From RFSX01 sp965248155 (GTDB lineage Bacteria; Bacteroidota; Bacteroidia; Chitinophagales; Saprospiraceae), in NCBI GenBank assembly GCA_965248155.1, contig CBDFIO010000002.1, positions 1,984,001-2,048,000 on the forward strand: DNA of 64,000 nucleotides, in the 5' to 3' direction. The notes beneath the pieces are model-generated. The model was not told the DNA's origin and did not search any database. It saw only the letters and a list, made by a program, of their open reading frames with translations. Position 1 is the first letter of the stretch. Every line of letters starts with the position of its first letter. Shown here one piece after another: positions 52,774-62,092 of this stretch. The position numbers and the translations under genes are program-made.

Positions 52774-55524
52774 ATGAAAAATAGAATTTATGCTCTTGTT
52801 GCTATCTTTTCTTTAATGATAGCAGGGCAATCTTTTGCACAGGAAACTGATTTACCGAAAGGTGTAAAAAAGAATACTACTGTGGAAGGGATAACTGAAT
52901 ACGAACTGGAAAACGGACTTAAAGTTTTGCTATTTCCAGACCAATCAAAGCCTACAATTACTGTAAACGTAACATATCTTGTAGGATCAAGACATGAGGC
53001 ATATGGGGAAACGGGAATGGCGCATTTGCTGGAACACCTTGTTTTTAAAGGGACTCCGAATCATCCCAATATCCCTCAAGAATTGACTGAACATGGCGCC
53101 AGACCAAACGGAACTACCTGGTATGACAGAACAAATTACTTCGAAACTTTTAGTGCTACAGAGGAAAATCTTGAATGGGCTCTCGATTTGGAATCAGACA
53201 GAATGGTAAATTCATTCATTGCAAAAAAAGATCTTGATAGTGAGATGACTGTTGTACGGAATGAATACGAAAGAGGTGAAAATTCACCACAAGGCGTATT
53301 GATGAAAAGGGTTATGAGTGCAGCATTCCAATGGCATAATTATGGAAAAACAACAATAGGAGCAAGGTCAGATCTTGAAAATGTTCCAATTGAACGACTT
53401 CAAGGATTTTATCGTAAGTATTACCAACCTGATAATTCAATATTAACGGTTGCAGGTAAAATAGATGAAGCAGCTACTTTGGAAAGAGTGAATCATTATT
53501 TTGGAAAAATTCCTCGACCAGAAAGAGAACTTATTCCAACTTATACAAAAGAACCAACACAGGATGGTGAAAAATTAGTTACGCTTAAAAGAGTAGGTGA
53601 TGTACAATCCGTTGCTGTTACATATCATACTCCACCGGGACCTCATTCTGATTATCCTGCAGTTGCAGTAATTGAAGAATTGTTGACTAGTGAACCTGGA
53701 GGAAGACTATATAAAGCGCTTGTAGAAACCAAAAAAGCATCTTCTCAATGGGGATTTGCTCCGGCACTGCGAGAAGGTGGGTTTATCTATCTTAATGTAG
53801 ATGTAAGAAAAGAAAATGATGTTGAAGCGGCCAAAACTACAATGTTGGCAACTCTTGATGACTTATTAAGTAATCCACCAACACAAGAAGAAGTGGATAG
53901 AGCGAAATCAAGAATATTGAAAAACTGGGAATTGGCTTACAATAGTTCAGATAGAGTCGGATTGACAATGAGTGAATCAATAGCAGCGGGAGATTGGAGA
54001 TTGTTTTTCTTATTTAGAGACAGAGTAGAACAGGTTAAAATAGAAGATGTGACGAGAGTCGCTGAAAAATATTTCGTCCCTTCTAACCGTACGATAGGAA
54101 TTTTTCTTCCGGATGATAATCCTGTAAGAGCAGAAATTCCTGATCCACCAAATGTTCATCTTTTGGTTAATAATTATAAAGGAAAAGAAGAAATTGCTGT
54201 TGGTGAGGAATTTGATCCTTCACCCGAGAATATAGACAGCAGAACAAATACCGGAAAATTCGATTCAGGTATAGAATATGCATTTTTAAGTAAAGAAAAC
54301 AGAGGAGATGCTGTAGTGGCAACTATGACATTCAGATATGGAAATGAAAATACTTTATTAGGTAAATCTACGGCTGCTCAGTTTACTGGAAGAATGCTGG
54401 ATAAAGGAATTGAATCAATGAATAGACAAGAGATTCAAGATAAACTGGATGCACTAAAAGCTAGAGTAAGAGTTTTTGGTGGACAATCTTCTGCAGGCGT
54501 TAGAATTGAAACAACGAATGAAAACCTTGCAGAAGCTATTAACCTTGCAGCTTCAATTCTAAAAACGCCTACATTTCCTCAAGAGGAATTTGATAAATTA
54601 AAAGAAGAATCTCTGGCTGGAATTGAAGAACAATTGTCTGAACCTCAAGCCTTAGCAAATAATAAATTCAATAGAATGTTAAATCCTTACCCTGAGACTG
54701 ATGTTAGATATGTCAGAACTTTGGAAGAGGAAATCGAAGATATTGAAGAGTTGACCTTAGAGGATGTTGTTTCCTTTTATAATACATTCTATGGAGCATC
54801 TGAAGCGACGGTATCTGTCGTAGGAGACTTTGATGAAGGAAGTATAAAGGAGAATATCGATGGACATTTTGGATCATGGGAATCTACAAGTCCATATAAA
54901 AGAATAACAGATCCATACAAAGAGATTGCTTCCAATGAAGCTGAGATCAATACACCTGACAAATCTAATTCTATGTTTTTTGCCGGTATGCCAGTTCATG
55001 TAAATGATAATCATGAAGACTATGCTGCAATGATGATTGGAAATTACATGCTTGGAGGTGGGTTCTTAAATTCTAGACTAGCAACCAGGATTCGACAAAA
55101 AGAAGGATTAAGTTATGGCGTAGGGTCATGGTTCTATGGATCATCTCAAGATGATGGAGGTGGATTTGGCGCTTATGCTATTTCTGCTCCAGAGAATACT
55201 GCAAAAGTTCAAGCCGCTTTCCAGGAAGAAATTCATAAAGTTATATCTGATGGATTTACTCAAGAAGAATTGGATGCTGCAAGGTCTGGTTGGTTACAGT
55301 CACAACAGGTGTCTCGTTCTCAAGATGGACAGCTGATGGGTAGACTTAATAGTAACTTAAGATTAGATAGAACTATGGAATGGACAGCTGAACTTGAAGA
55401 GAAAATGAAAAATTTAACGCTTGATGATGTTAATGCTGCGATGAAAAAACATGTTCATCCAGATAAAATGGTTTATGTAAGAGCGGGAGATTTTGAAAAA
55501 CTTAAAAAGGAGATTAAACCTTAG
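52774..55524 (+). CDS. M16-family zinc metallopeptidase (pitrilysin type)
   Basis: 916 aa with a signal peptide (1-22). The inverted zinc motif HLLEHLVFKG (HxxEH, about 85-89) and the downstream Glu ligand in VRNEYERGENSP (about 163-166) show an active N-terminal domain; the C-terminal half repeats the fold with RxxxY-type substrate residues around RIRQKEGLSYGVGSWFYG (about 770-787). One chain carries both halves. It probably degrades peptides in the periplasm. No operon partners; a long terminator hairpin follows the stop. Confidence 0.93.
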   Translation: MKNRIYALVAIFSLMIAGQSFAQETDLPKGVKKNTTVEGITEYELENGLKVLLFPDQSKPTITVNVTYLVGSRHEAYGETGMAHLLEHLVFKGTPNHPNIPQELTEHGARPNGTTWYDRTNYFETFSATEENLEWALDLESDRMVNSFIAKKDLDSEMTVVRNEYERGENSPQGVLMKRVMSAAFQWHNYGKTTIGARSDLENVPIERLQGFYRKYYQPDNSILTVAGKIDEAATLERVNHYFGKIPRPERELIPTYTKEPTQDGEKLVTLKRVGDVQSVAVTYHTPPGPHSDYPAVAVIEELLTSEPGGRLYKALVETKKASSQWGFAPALREGGFIYLNVDVRKENDVEAAKTTMLATLDDLLSNPPTQEEVDRAKSRILKNWELAYNSSDRVGLTMSESIAAGDWRLFFLFRDRVEQVKIEDVTRVAEKYFVPSNRTIGIFLPDDNPVRAEIPDPPNVHLLVNNYKGKEEIAVGEEFDPSPENIDSRTNTGKFDSGIEYAFLSKENRGDAVVATMTFRYGNENTLLGKSTAAQFTGRMLDKGIESMNRQEIQDKLDALKARVRVFGGQSSAGVRIETTNENLAEAINLAASILKTPTFPQEEFDKLKEESLAGIEEQLSEPQALANNKFNRMLNPYPETDVRYVRTLEEEIEDIEELTLEDVVSFYNTFYGASEATVSVVGDFDEGSIKENIDGHFGSWESTSPYKRITDPYKEIASNEAEINTPDKSNSMFFAGMPVHVNDNHEDYAAMMIGNYMLGGGFLNSRLATRIRQKEGLSYGVGSWFYGSSQDDGGGFGAYAISAPENTAKVQAAFQEEIHKVISDGFTQEELDAARSGWLQSQQVSRSQDGQLMGRLNSNLRLDRTMEWTAELEEKMKNLTLDDVNAAMKKHVHPDKMVYVRAGDFEKLKKEIKP

Positions 55525-55568
55525 AAATAATATAAAGCCTCGAAGCGATTCGGGGCTTTATATTATTT
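55525..55568 (+). terminator. Long hairpin after the M16 gene
   Basis: A 20-bp stem (AAATAATATAAAGCCTCGAA pairing with its complement, one G-U) and GCGA loop. The T-rich 3' arm supplies the U tract. It starts directly after the stop codon. Confidence 0.85.
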
Positions 55569-55576
55569 CCCTTCTT

Positions 55577-55711
55577 TTACCCTATAAAATTTCTCTTCAA
55601 CCAGTCTGCGCAACCCTCTCTTTTAAGCCGTTCCAATTTATTCCTTAAGAATTCATCCTTTCCTAGGTAAACAATAATTGTCGGTCTTCTATTTCTTTGT
55701 ATAACAAATCC
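55577..55711 (-). pseudogene. Possible gene remnant (44 codons, no start)
   Basis: Between the M16 terminator and the next gene an open minus-strand frame reads RRPTIIVYLGKDEFLRNK and LKREGCADWLKRNF before TAA at 55579-55577, with protein-like composition. An in-frame stop lies upstream at 55714-55712 and there is no ATG, GTG or TTG in frame. I recognise no family. It may be a leftover or chance. Confidence 0.25.
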
Positions 55712-55740
55712 TTAATGGAATATCATAGTGCTAGTACATT

Positions 55741-55773
55741 AAAAAACCCTTTGTTCCATAAGAACAAAGGGTT
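55741..55773 (-). terminator. Terminator of the duplicated-domain lipoprotein
   Basis: On the minus strand AACCCTTTGTTC / GAACAAAGGGTT (12 bp, perfect), 5-nt loop, then six T; 16 bp after the stop of the 55789 gene. Confidence 0.93.
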
Positions 55774-55788
55774 GTAAAGTCTCAAAAG

Positions 55789-56472
55789 CTAACTATAGTA
55801 ATCTCGACAATCCTTTTTGGCTTGTCTTAATTCTTCAGGGGAAGCTATTTCCTGAGTTGATCCATCTTCGAAAGCAATTGTCAGAGGATATACAAGATGA
55901 GGTCTCTCAGTTGCATTAGGATTATTCATTTTCCATTCTCTAAGTACATTTTTCAATTGCTGGTAATTTTGTACTTCAACAATAATTCCAGAAGGCAATT
56001 CAATTGAAAGCGGCATAACAAGTCTGAAACAGGCACGGAACTTTCCGAGTCTGTGGTGATCTCTAGGTCCGTCACGATAATCAGAAATGCATTCTTTTGC
56101 TAATTCAACCAATTCAGATTTCTCATTAATTGTGATTAACTCACCATCCTGGGATAGCACATCGACAGGAAATTCCAACGATGGACGACCATCAACTTCC
56201 GTATTGGCTTCTTTCCAGGCACGTACTGTTTCTTTCAGATTCTCATACGAATCTACTTCAGCAGTAGTTGCATCTGGAAATTCCAATGTAACAGGAAAGA
56301 CCAATTCATAACAACCTGGTTTCCCAATTTTAAATGCTTTTTGAATTTCAAAAGTTGTTTCGATGACGTAATTATCAACATCTACTGTTGAGTTTTCGTC
56401 AGAACAAGAGCTCATCATGCCTGTGACAAATAGAGCTAATAAGGCGTTTAATTTTAACAGATTTTTGAACAT
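55789..56472 (-). CDS. Lipoprotein with two copies of a 79-residue domain, unknown function
   Basis: 227 aa. Lipoprotein signal ends TGMMSSC (Cys23). The mature protein is a tandem duplication: residues 54-132 (CYELVFPVTLEFPD ... CISDY) and 148-226 (CFRLVMPLSIELPS ... CRDYY). Both copies share C-[YF]-x-LV-x-P, EV-x-x-Y-x-x-LK, WK, RP-x-L, P-[VL], DG and a closing C-x-x-x-Y, so each could hold one disulfide (Cys54-Cys128, Cys148-Cys222). I recognise no named family. It is divergent from the sigma/FecR locus with a 101-bp shared spacer, which suggests it may be a product or sensor of that system. Confidence 0.7.
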   Translation of the reverse strand: MFKNLLKLNALLALFVTGMMSSCSDENSTVDVDNYVIETTFEIQKAFKIGKPGCYELVFPVTLEFPDATTAEVDSYENLKETVRAWKEANTEVDGRPSLEFPVDVLSQDGELITINEKSELVELAKECISDYRDGPRDHHRLGKFRACFRLVMPLSIELPSGIIVEVQNYQQLKNVLREWKMNNPNATERPHLVYPLTIAFEDGSTQEIASPEELRQAKKDCRDYYS

Positions 56473-56931
56473 AGTATTAAATTTAATTTTTCAATAGATT
56501 ACACTTGATTAAGTTTGAGCTTATAAAAATGTACTCAATTTAATTTGTTAAAATTTTCTTAAGCAGAATTTGGATGCGGAATGAGCTTTCTGATATAGCA
56601 TTATGGAAAAACTTAAAAGCAGGAGAACAAGCTGCTTTTGAGACTATCTATAAACGTGAAATTCAAATTTTAATTAATTATGGTCGGAAATATAGCCGCG
56701 ACATTGAATTAATTGAAGATTGCGTCCACGATCTTTTTGTATACATATGGAATCATAGAACCACAATTTCTGATACAGATTCGATCAGAAAATACTTGAT
56801 TATTTCATTGAGAAATCGGATACTCAATACATTAAAAAAGAAAAGTAGGGTTGAACTTAAGGAGCCAGAAGATAATTTAATTAACAAGGACGAAACAACT
56901 GAAGAAAAAATAATAAATATTGGGTGCTGGG

Positions 56932-57702
56932 TCAAATAGGCTGATGATCTCCATAAGTTCCTGATTTATAATAGTATTTTTCGATGTACATACCAATGAC
57001 ATTATCGTGAATCTGTTCATTTTTGGAAAAGCAAATGGTTTTTCTATTAAGACGTTTGATATGCGTTCTAAAATTCAAGTTTTTCCGTTCTATTTTCCAA
57101 GTCAAATCTTTCCCAATAGTATGTAAGCTTTTTGGCAATGACCTACTATAAGCTCCCCAATCATCCGTATAATAGTCACCAATGGGAATGTCTTTAAGAA
57201 GATCCAGAAGTTTTTCAAAGCTCTCATCGGTACGCTTTCCATTAACCCAAGCCAAAATCATCCCGGAATGCTTATCCATCGCATACCAAGTCCACCTTTG
57301 ATTCGCCTTACTGCCAACATAAGACCAAAACTCATCTGCCTCTGCTGTATAGTGAAAACTTACTGCCAAATTATCAAGGCTTTGAACTTCTTCCTTGTTC
57401 AATAGATAAGGGTTCACTTGAAGCGTTTTTTTTAAGTGAGCTATCACCGTATTTTTATTGATCCCTAAAATCCTTGCTGTATCTCGAACCCCTGAACTAT
57501 TGAGAATTAATGAGTCAATTTGTTCTTTAACACCGGGCTCTCTGGCTTTATAGCTATAGCTATAGCTATAGCTAAGTTGAAAACTCTTTTTGCAGACTTT
57601 ACAACGCCAACGTTGTCTCCCGTTTTCTCTATGACCATTCTTTTGAAGGTCAGTACAATTGCAATGGGGACAAGTAATAGTAGTAGTAGTAGTATGTTCC
57701 AT
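56932..57702 (-). CDS. IS1-family transposase, single-ORF type
   Basis: 256 aa. N-terminal zinc finger CPHCNCTDLQKNG ... CKVCKKSF (InsA-like, Cys pairs at about 11-14 and 35-38), an HTH (RDTARILGINKNTVIAHLKK), then the DDE core: ADEFWSYVG, YYTDDWGAY and the IS1 hallmark ERKNLNFRTHIKRLNRKTICFSK. In the classical IS1 insA and insB are joined by frameshifting; here they are one open frame. The protein contains a Ser-Tyr repeat (four units) and a run of Thr near the N-terminus from short DNA repeats. It looks intact and may be active. Confidence 0.95.
   Translation of the reverse strand: MEHTTTTTITCPHCNCTDLQKNGHRENGRQRWRCKVCKKSFQLSYSYSYSYKAREPGVKEQIDSLILNSSGVRDTARILGINKNTVIAHLKKTLQVNPYLLNKEEVQSLDNLAVSFHYTAEADEFWSYVGSKANQRWTWYAMDKHSGMILAWVNGKRTDESFEKLLDLLKDIPIGDYYTDDWGAYSRSLPKSLHTIGKDLTWKIERKNLNFRTHIKRLNRKTICFSKNEQIHDNVIGMYIEKYYYKSGTYGDHQPI
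57549..57572. repeat. Four tandem hexamers (TATAGC) inside the IS1 transposase
   Basis: TATAGC x4 encodes the Ser-Tyr repeat on the minus strand. Changes of one unit would add or remove two residues without a frameshift. Confidence 0.85.
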
Positions 57703-57955
57703 GTGCTAATATAAGAAACTCAACCTATTTAAACCACTATCAAATATTGAAAGGTCTAAGGAAATCAAATTTCACCTTAAATCTTCCATGGAAATTTTAA
57801 GCAATCGACAAAAAGAGGCTGTATTTTTGAAATATTATAATCAAATGTCCTACGAAGACATCTGTGACATAATGAATATTAACTATCAATCCGTTCGTAA
57901 CTTAATCAGTACAGCACTGAAGAAACTGAACACTGAATTAAAAAAGTAAATAAAT

Positions 57956-58468
57956 ATGAAAATATTGAGTACAAATTCCTCAAATAGCACTTTATTCTTA
58001 ATGATGGGACGGACAAAATACGTAATGGGTCTATTTCTACTTGCCATCATTCTGGCTTGCTCTGGTGATGATTCTGTCGAGACAGATATAGCACTGGAAC
58101 CTTATTTTCAAATATTTGCTGATGAAGCAGCATTAAGAGGAATTGAAGTGGATTATGACGCAAGAAGAATTGAAGGTCTTTTACAAGATATTCTTGATTC
58201 GAATGTTAAAGGTCAATGCTTTCGAAATGAAGAAAAGCCGAATAAAGTTATCGTAGATGTGAATTATTGGGATGAGGCGAATGAGGCTGAAAAAGAATTT
58301 ATCATATTCCATGAGTTAGGGCATTGTTTTTTGAATAGAGAACATCTTGATGATAGCGAACCCGATGGAACATGTTTAAGTATTATGCATAGTAATCCGC
58401 TGGCATGCCATTTCGTCTTGACATCGGAGAATCGCAAAGATTATTTGAATGAACTATTTTTTAATTAG
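57956..58468 (+). CDS. Putative zinc metallopeptidase lipoprotein
   Basis: 170 aa from the first ATG; in-frame ATGs at residues 16-17 (MMGRTKYVMGLF) give a cleaner lipoprotein signal ending LLAIILAC. The zinc motif HELGHCFLNREH (about 122-133) with a following SIMHS Met-turn fits a metzincin-like protease, though the third His is one residue further than the usual HExxHxxGxxH. Two to four Cys (CFRNEE, CLSIM, CHF) could form disulfides outside the cell membrane. It lies 6 bp after the sigma stop and 2 bp before FecR, so it is part of the signalling operon. Confidence 0.75.
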   Translation: MKILSTNSSNSTLFLMMGRTKYVMGLFLLAIILACSGDDSVETDIALEPYFQIFADEAALRGIEVDYDARRIEGLLQDILDSNVKGQCFRNEEKPNKVIVDVNYWDEANEAEKEFIIFHELGHCFLNREHLDDSEPDGTCLSIMHSNPLACHFVLTSENRKDYLNELFFN

Positions 58469-58470
58469 AC

Positions 58471-59448
58471 ATGAATAATGATATCCATCATATCCCTGTA
58501 GATCTGGCACAAGATGATAAGTTTATCTTATGGGTCAATAAAGGCTGTCCTCCTGAAGAGAGAGTAGAATTTTATGGTGGACCTGTAAATGAAGGTGTCA
58601 TTGATCAAGCCATTTTACTTGTTGAATCTCTGAAATTTAAAGAGGATAGTTATTCAGACGCTCGAGCTGAAACTCTTTTCAATAAAATCAATACTACAAT
58701 TGAAAAAAGCTCAACACCTTCCATTCAAAAAAAACCATGAAAACCAATAGTTTGGATAAGCACAGCTGTTGCAGCTTGCTTATTGGCACTTTTTATCTTT
58801 AGACCTGCACAGAATTTAGTAGAATTAAATACGCTTTATGCGCAGCAATTAAACTTTCAACTGCCTGATGGGTCTAATTTAGCGATGAATGCTGGTTCAG
58901 ATATAGACTATAATAACAAAGAATTTAACAGGAAAAGAGTTATTAATCTTGAAGGTGAAGCAATTTTTGAAGTTGAAAAGGGAGAATCATTTACTGTAAG
59001 TACAGACTTTGGAATTGTTGAAGTGCTCGGAACATCATTCAATGTATTTGCCAGGGATGGTCAATTTGAAGTCAGTTGTAAAACCGGTAAAGTCAAAGTA
59101 AGTACCAATGATAATTCTTCATTTGTAATCCTATCTCCAGGCCAGGAGGCTTTATTACTGAATGGGAAAATTCAAAAAATCGATAGAGTATATGAAGAAG
59201 ATGACTGGATAAAAGGAATACATCATTTTGATAATGCCAGTCTTAAGGATGTCATCAATGAAATGGAACGACAATTTGATGTTAATATAGAGCTTGATAA
59301 AGACTTTTGGACAAAGAATTATACAGGATTTTTTGAAAATAAAAGTATTGAAGGAGCCTTTGAATCCGTACTATGGCCGTTGCGATTAGAGTTTCAAAAA
59401 ATTTCGGATAACAATTACATTTTAAAATCTTCAGAAGCTAATCAATAA
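58471..59448 (+). pseudogene. FecR-type anti-sigma factor with in-frame TGA
   Basis: The cytoplasmic part (58471-58737, 89 aa) begins MNNDIHHIPVDLAQDDKFILWVNKG, as in FecR N-termini. TGA at 58738-58740 stops it just before the membrane helix, but the same frame goes on (KPIVWISTAVAACLLALFIF) through a complete FecR domain (GSNLAMNAGSDIDY, EVLGTSFNVFARDGQFEV, SLKDVINEMERQFDVNIEL) to 59448. One base change (for example CGA to TGA) explains it. The short product could bind sigma but could not sense the receptor. Confidence 0.88.
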
Positions 59449-59449
59449 T

Positions 59450-62092
59450 TTGAAACATAGATTCATAATTCTGACTCTATTTTTTCTTCCATATTTAAGC
59501 CTCTTTTCTCAAGAGGATATTGGAAGGAATATCCAGATTTTTGAATTGATCGAAGATGATTCTTTCAAAGATGTACTAAGTCAAATTGGAAATAAGCATA
59601 ATGTCCTTCTTGCTTATCCCAGTCAATTGATGAATGAAAAGGTAAAGTCGGTTGGTTCTATACAATACACCGATGTCGAGAATCTATTAGCTCAAGTTTT
59701 TGAGGATTTACAATATGATGTTAAGAAAGTGTCCGATGAACGATACTTGTTAAGGCTGAATATTAATCCTGATCAAGAGAAAAATCTGCCATATATTTCT
59801 GGTATTGTCCAGGATGCTTCAACAGGTGAAGCATTGACCTGTGCCTCTGTCTATTATTCTGATTTTTCTGATGGTTCTTTTACTGATGCTAATGGAAATT
59901 TCACGATTAAACATTCGGGAAATGAAAATGACTCACTTATATTTTCATTTTTATCCTACCATAATCAAACGTTTGCCTTAAGAGATATAATAGATAAGCA
60001 AACTATTAGTTTAGCATATTCTCAAAATGTCATCGAAGATATTCTCGTTGAATATTTTTTACCTCCTCTATTAAATTCTGATGATGGAATGGCTTTAATT
60101 TTAAATGATAATTTATCACAAAGCCATAACCTGGTATCCAATGACCTCATGCGACAGATTCAAATGTTGCCTGGAGTAGGAGCACACAATGATGATGAGA
60201 GTAACCTTAAAATAAGAGGAAGTAATTCCGATCAATCCAATATTATTCTCGATGGTATGCCCTTATATAAAGTAGACCATTATTATGGCATCTTCAGTTC
60301 AGTGAATTCAGATTTTGTTGATGATGTTAAACTTTTTAAAAATGCTCAGCCTATTCAATATTTGGCTTATGGTGGAGGTCTTTTACAATTAGAATCTGAT
60401 AGTGATTACCGGAACTTCTCAGGTCAAGCAAATATCAATTTATTAAACAGTTCGGCCAATTTTAAAATACCACTTTCTGAAAAGATAAATGTCAATATTG
60501 GATTGAGATCAACTTATAGAAATGTTGATGATGGCGGATTAATCAATTTGAAATCAAGGGAATCAGATTCTATTAATTTTCAAGACAATGCCACTCGGAT
60601 TTTTATTACGAATGAACCTGAATTCAGATTCCATGATGTTAATGGTAAGATCAATTTCCAATTGAGTGAAAGATCAAAATTGTCTTATAGTATTTTTGAA
60701 AGTAAAGACAGATTCATAAATAGCTATGACTTAACTTTTGAGGGACCAAACAAAACCGAAAGTCAATCGATCTATAAGAATGAAGAGATGTGGAACAATT
60801 TTTCAAACGCCCTTCAATTCGAAACTTTATTGAAGTCTGATTTGTCATGGAAATCTCAAATTTATTTCACCGCTTATGATCAGAGTTCTCACCTGGAATC
60901 AGAACTCAAAGAGAATCAGAATAGAATGTTACAACGAAAAAAAATTAATAATCTCAATGAGAGTTCCATAAAAGACCTTGGGGCTAGTAGCTATATTAAA
61001 TCTTCATTCAGTCATCATAATTTTACCTTAGGAACAGAATATAAGCGCTATAGTACTGTAAATTTATTATCGGCAAATGATACTAATATCATCGATCAGG
61101 ATTTTAATTCGAATTTGACTTCTTTTTTTGGAGCGTATGAATTTAAGAATGATAATTTTATTATTGAGCTCGGAAATAGATTTAATTATTATCAGAATAA
61201 AAAATTTGAAGACTGGTATTTATCGCCACAGTTGACAGCTTTATATAGAATTAATTCCCAACAAAAATTCAAATTTTCAATTTCTACAAGTCAGCAGTTT
61301 TTGAGGGAAATCGATTTTGAATCGAGACAAAACCAAACAATCCAGTTATTTACCTTAAGTAAAAGGCAAGAAATTCCTGTTCTTAAAACCACGAACGTTA
61401 TGCTTGGTTATAGTGCGCAAAAGTCTAAATGGAGTTTTGATCTTGAGGCATATTGGAAATCTATGGAAGGAGTTTTGCAATTAACAACTATACGACCGGG
61501 AATTATAGATAGTCAACAAGAACCTCAAGCATCTGAATATCGATTATATGCCGGGGAAAGGAATATTGTAGGCCTTGATCTGATGCTGTCATATGATAAT
61601 AAGTGGTACTCCAGCTGGATTGCATATACTTTGTCAAAGAGTCTGGATAAGTTCAGCAATATTTTTAAGGGTAAAGAATTCCAAAGTGAGGATGACAGAA
61701 GACATCAGATCAAATGGATCAACAATATCAGCTACTCTAATTTTTCATTTTCCAATAATGTTGTTTATGCCTCAGGGAAACCATATCTCCCCCTGGAGGA
61801 ATTAAACGATATGCAGGATCGATTAAATTTAGATCCAAATGCATTATTAAAATCATTGCCTGCCTATTTCAGAGTTGATCTTGGTATTGATTACCATTTC
61901 AAAATGAAAAATGTGGATGCCTCGGTTGGGGTTTCAATGTTTAATGTTTTTAACAGACAGAATGTTAAGTACATTCAATATGCTTATAAAATCCAGAATA
62001 ATAATCCTGGTTCTGGACAATCCAGAATCTTAGGAACGGAAGGAGAACTCCTGAACCGAACCTTGAATGTCAATTTTGATTTAAAATTTTAA
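59450..62092 (+). CDS. FecA-type TonB-dependent receptor with STN domain
   Basis: 880 aa from a TTG start at 59450, one base after the FecR stop; the signal peptide (FIILTLFFLPYLSLFS) follows directly, so this start is likely. STN signalling domain at about 30-105 (DDSFKDVLSQIGNKHNVLLAYP), carboxypeptidase-D-like domain at about 115-195 (SGIVQDASTGEALTCASV), plug at about 215-320 (QIQMLPGV, LKIRGSNSDQSNIILDGMPLY) and a beta-barrel to the end at Phe. Substrate unknown. Signalling through FecR and sigma is broken, so it may be silent or only basally expressed. Confidence 0.92.
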   Translation: MKHRFIILTLFFLPYLSLFSQEDIGRNIQIFELIEDDSFKDVLSQIGNKHNVLLAYPSQLMNEKVKSVGSIQYTDVENLLAQVFEDLQYDVKKVSDERYLLRLNINPDQEKNLPYISGIVQDASTGEALTCASVYYSDFSDGSFTDANGNFTIKHSGNENDSLIFSFLSYHNQTFALRDIIDKQTISLAYSQNVIEDILVEYFLPPLLNSDDGMALILNDNLSQSHNLVSNDLMRQIQMLPGVGAHNDDESNLKIRGSNSDQSNIILDGMPLYKVDHYYGIFSSVNSDFVDDVKLFKNAQPIQYLAYGGGLLQLESDSDYRNFSGQANINLLNSSANFKIPLSEKINVNIGLRSTYRNVDDGGLINLKSRESDSINFQDNATRIFITNEPEFRFHDVNGKINFQLSERSKLSYSIFESKDRFINSYDLTFEGPNKTESQSIYKNEEMWNNFSNALQFETLLKSDLSWKSQIYFTAYDQSSHLESELKENQNRMLQRKKINNLNESSIKDLGASSYIKSSFSHHNFTLGTEYKRYSTVNLLSANDTNIIDQDFNSNLTSFFGAYEFKNDNFIIELGNRFNYYQNKKFEDWYLSPQLTALYRINSQQKFKFSISTSQQFLREIDFESRQNQTIQLFTLSKRQEIPVLKTTNVMLGYSAQKSKWSFDLEAYWKSMEGVLQLTTIRPGIIDSQQEPQASEYRLYAGERNIVGLDLMLSYDNKWYSSWIAYTLSKSLDKFSNIFKGKEFQSEDDRRHQIKWINNISYSNFSFSNNVVYASGKPYLPLEELNDMQDRLNLDPNALLKSLPAYFRVDLGIDYHFKMKNVDASVGVSMFNVFNRQNVKYIQYAYKIQNNNPGSGQSRILGTEGELLNRTLNVNFDLKF

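Larger units (their letters stand above)
56923..57741 (-). mobile_element. Complete IS1-family insertion sequence (819 bp)
   Basis: Left end GGTGCTGGGTCAAATAGGCT and right end (reverse) GATAGTGGTTTAAATAGGTT are imperfect inverted repeats of about 22 bp. It is flanked by the 8-bp direct repeat AAATATTG (56915-56922 and 57742-57749). One complete transposase lies on the minus strand. Excision in silico restores the sigma factor frame. Confidence 0.93.
56574..57949 (+). pseudogene. FecI-type ECF sigma factor split by an IS1-family element
   Basis: The 5' part (56574-56922) encodes region 2: IYKREIQILINYGRKYS, LIEDCVHDLFVYIWNHR, and YLIISLRNRILNTLKKK. The 3' part resumes after the element (57750-57949) with region 4: LSNRQKEAVFLKYYNQMSYEDICDIMNINYQSVRNLISTALKKL. 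Removing the 819-bp element and one 8-bp repeat gives one frame of 182 aa. As it stands it ends after a few IS-derived residues (IGCWVK) and lacks -35 recognition, so it should be dead. Downstream genes are the metallopeptidase, FecR and TonB receptor. Confidence 0.92.

Noticed and set aside
57549..57572. Short repeat as CRISPR
   Set aside because: Hexamer tandem units without spacers, inside a transposase gene.
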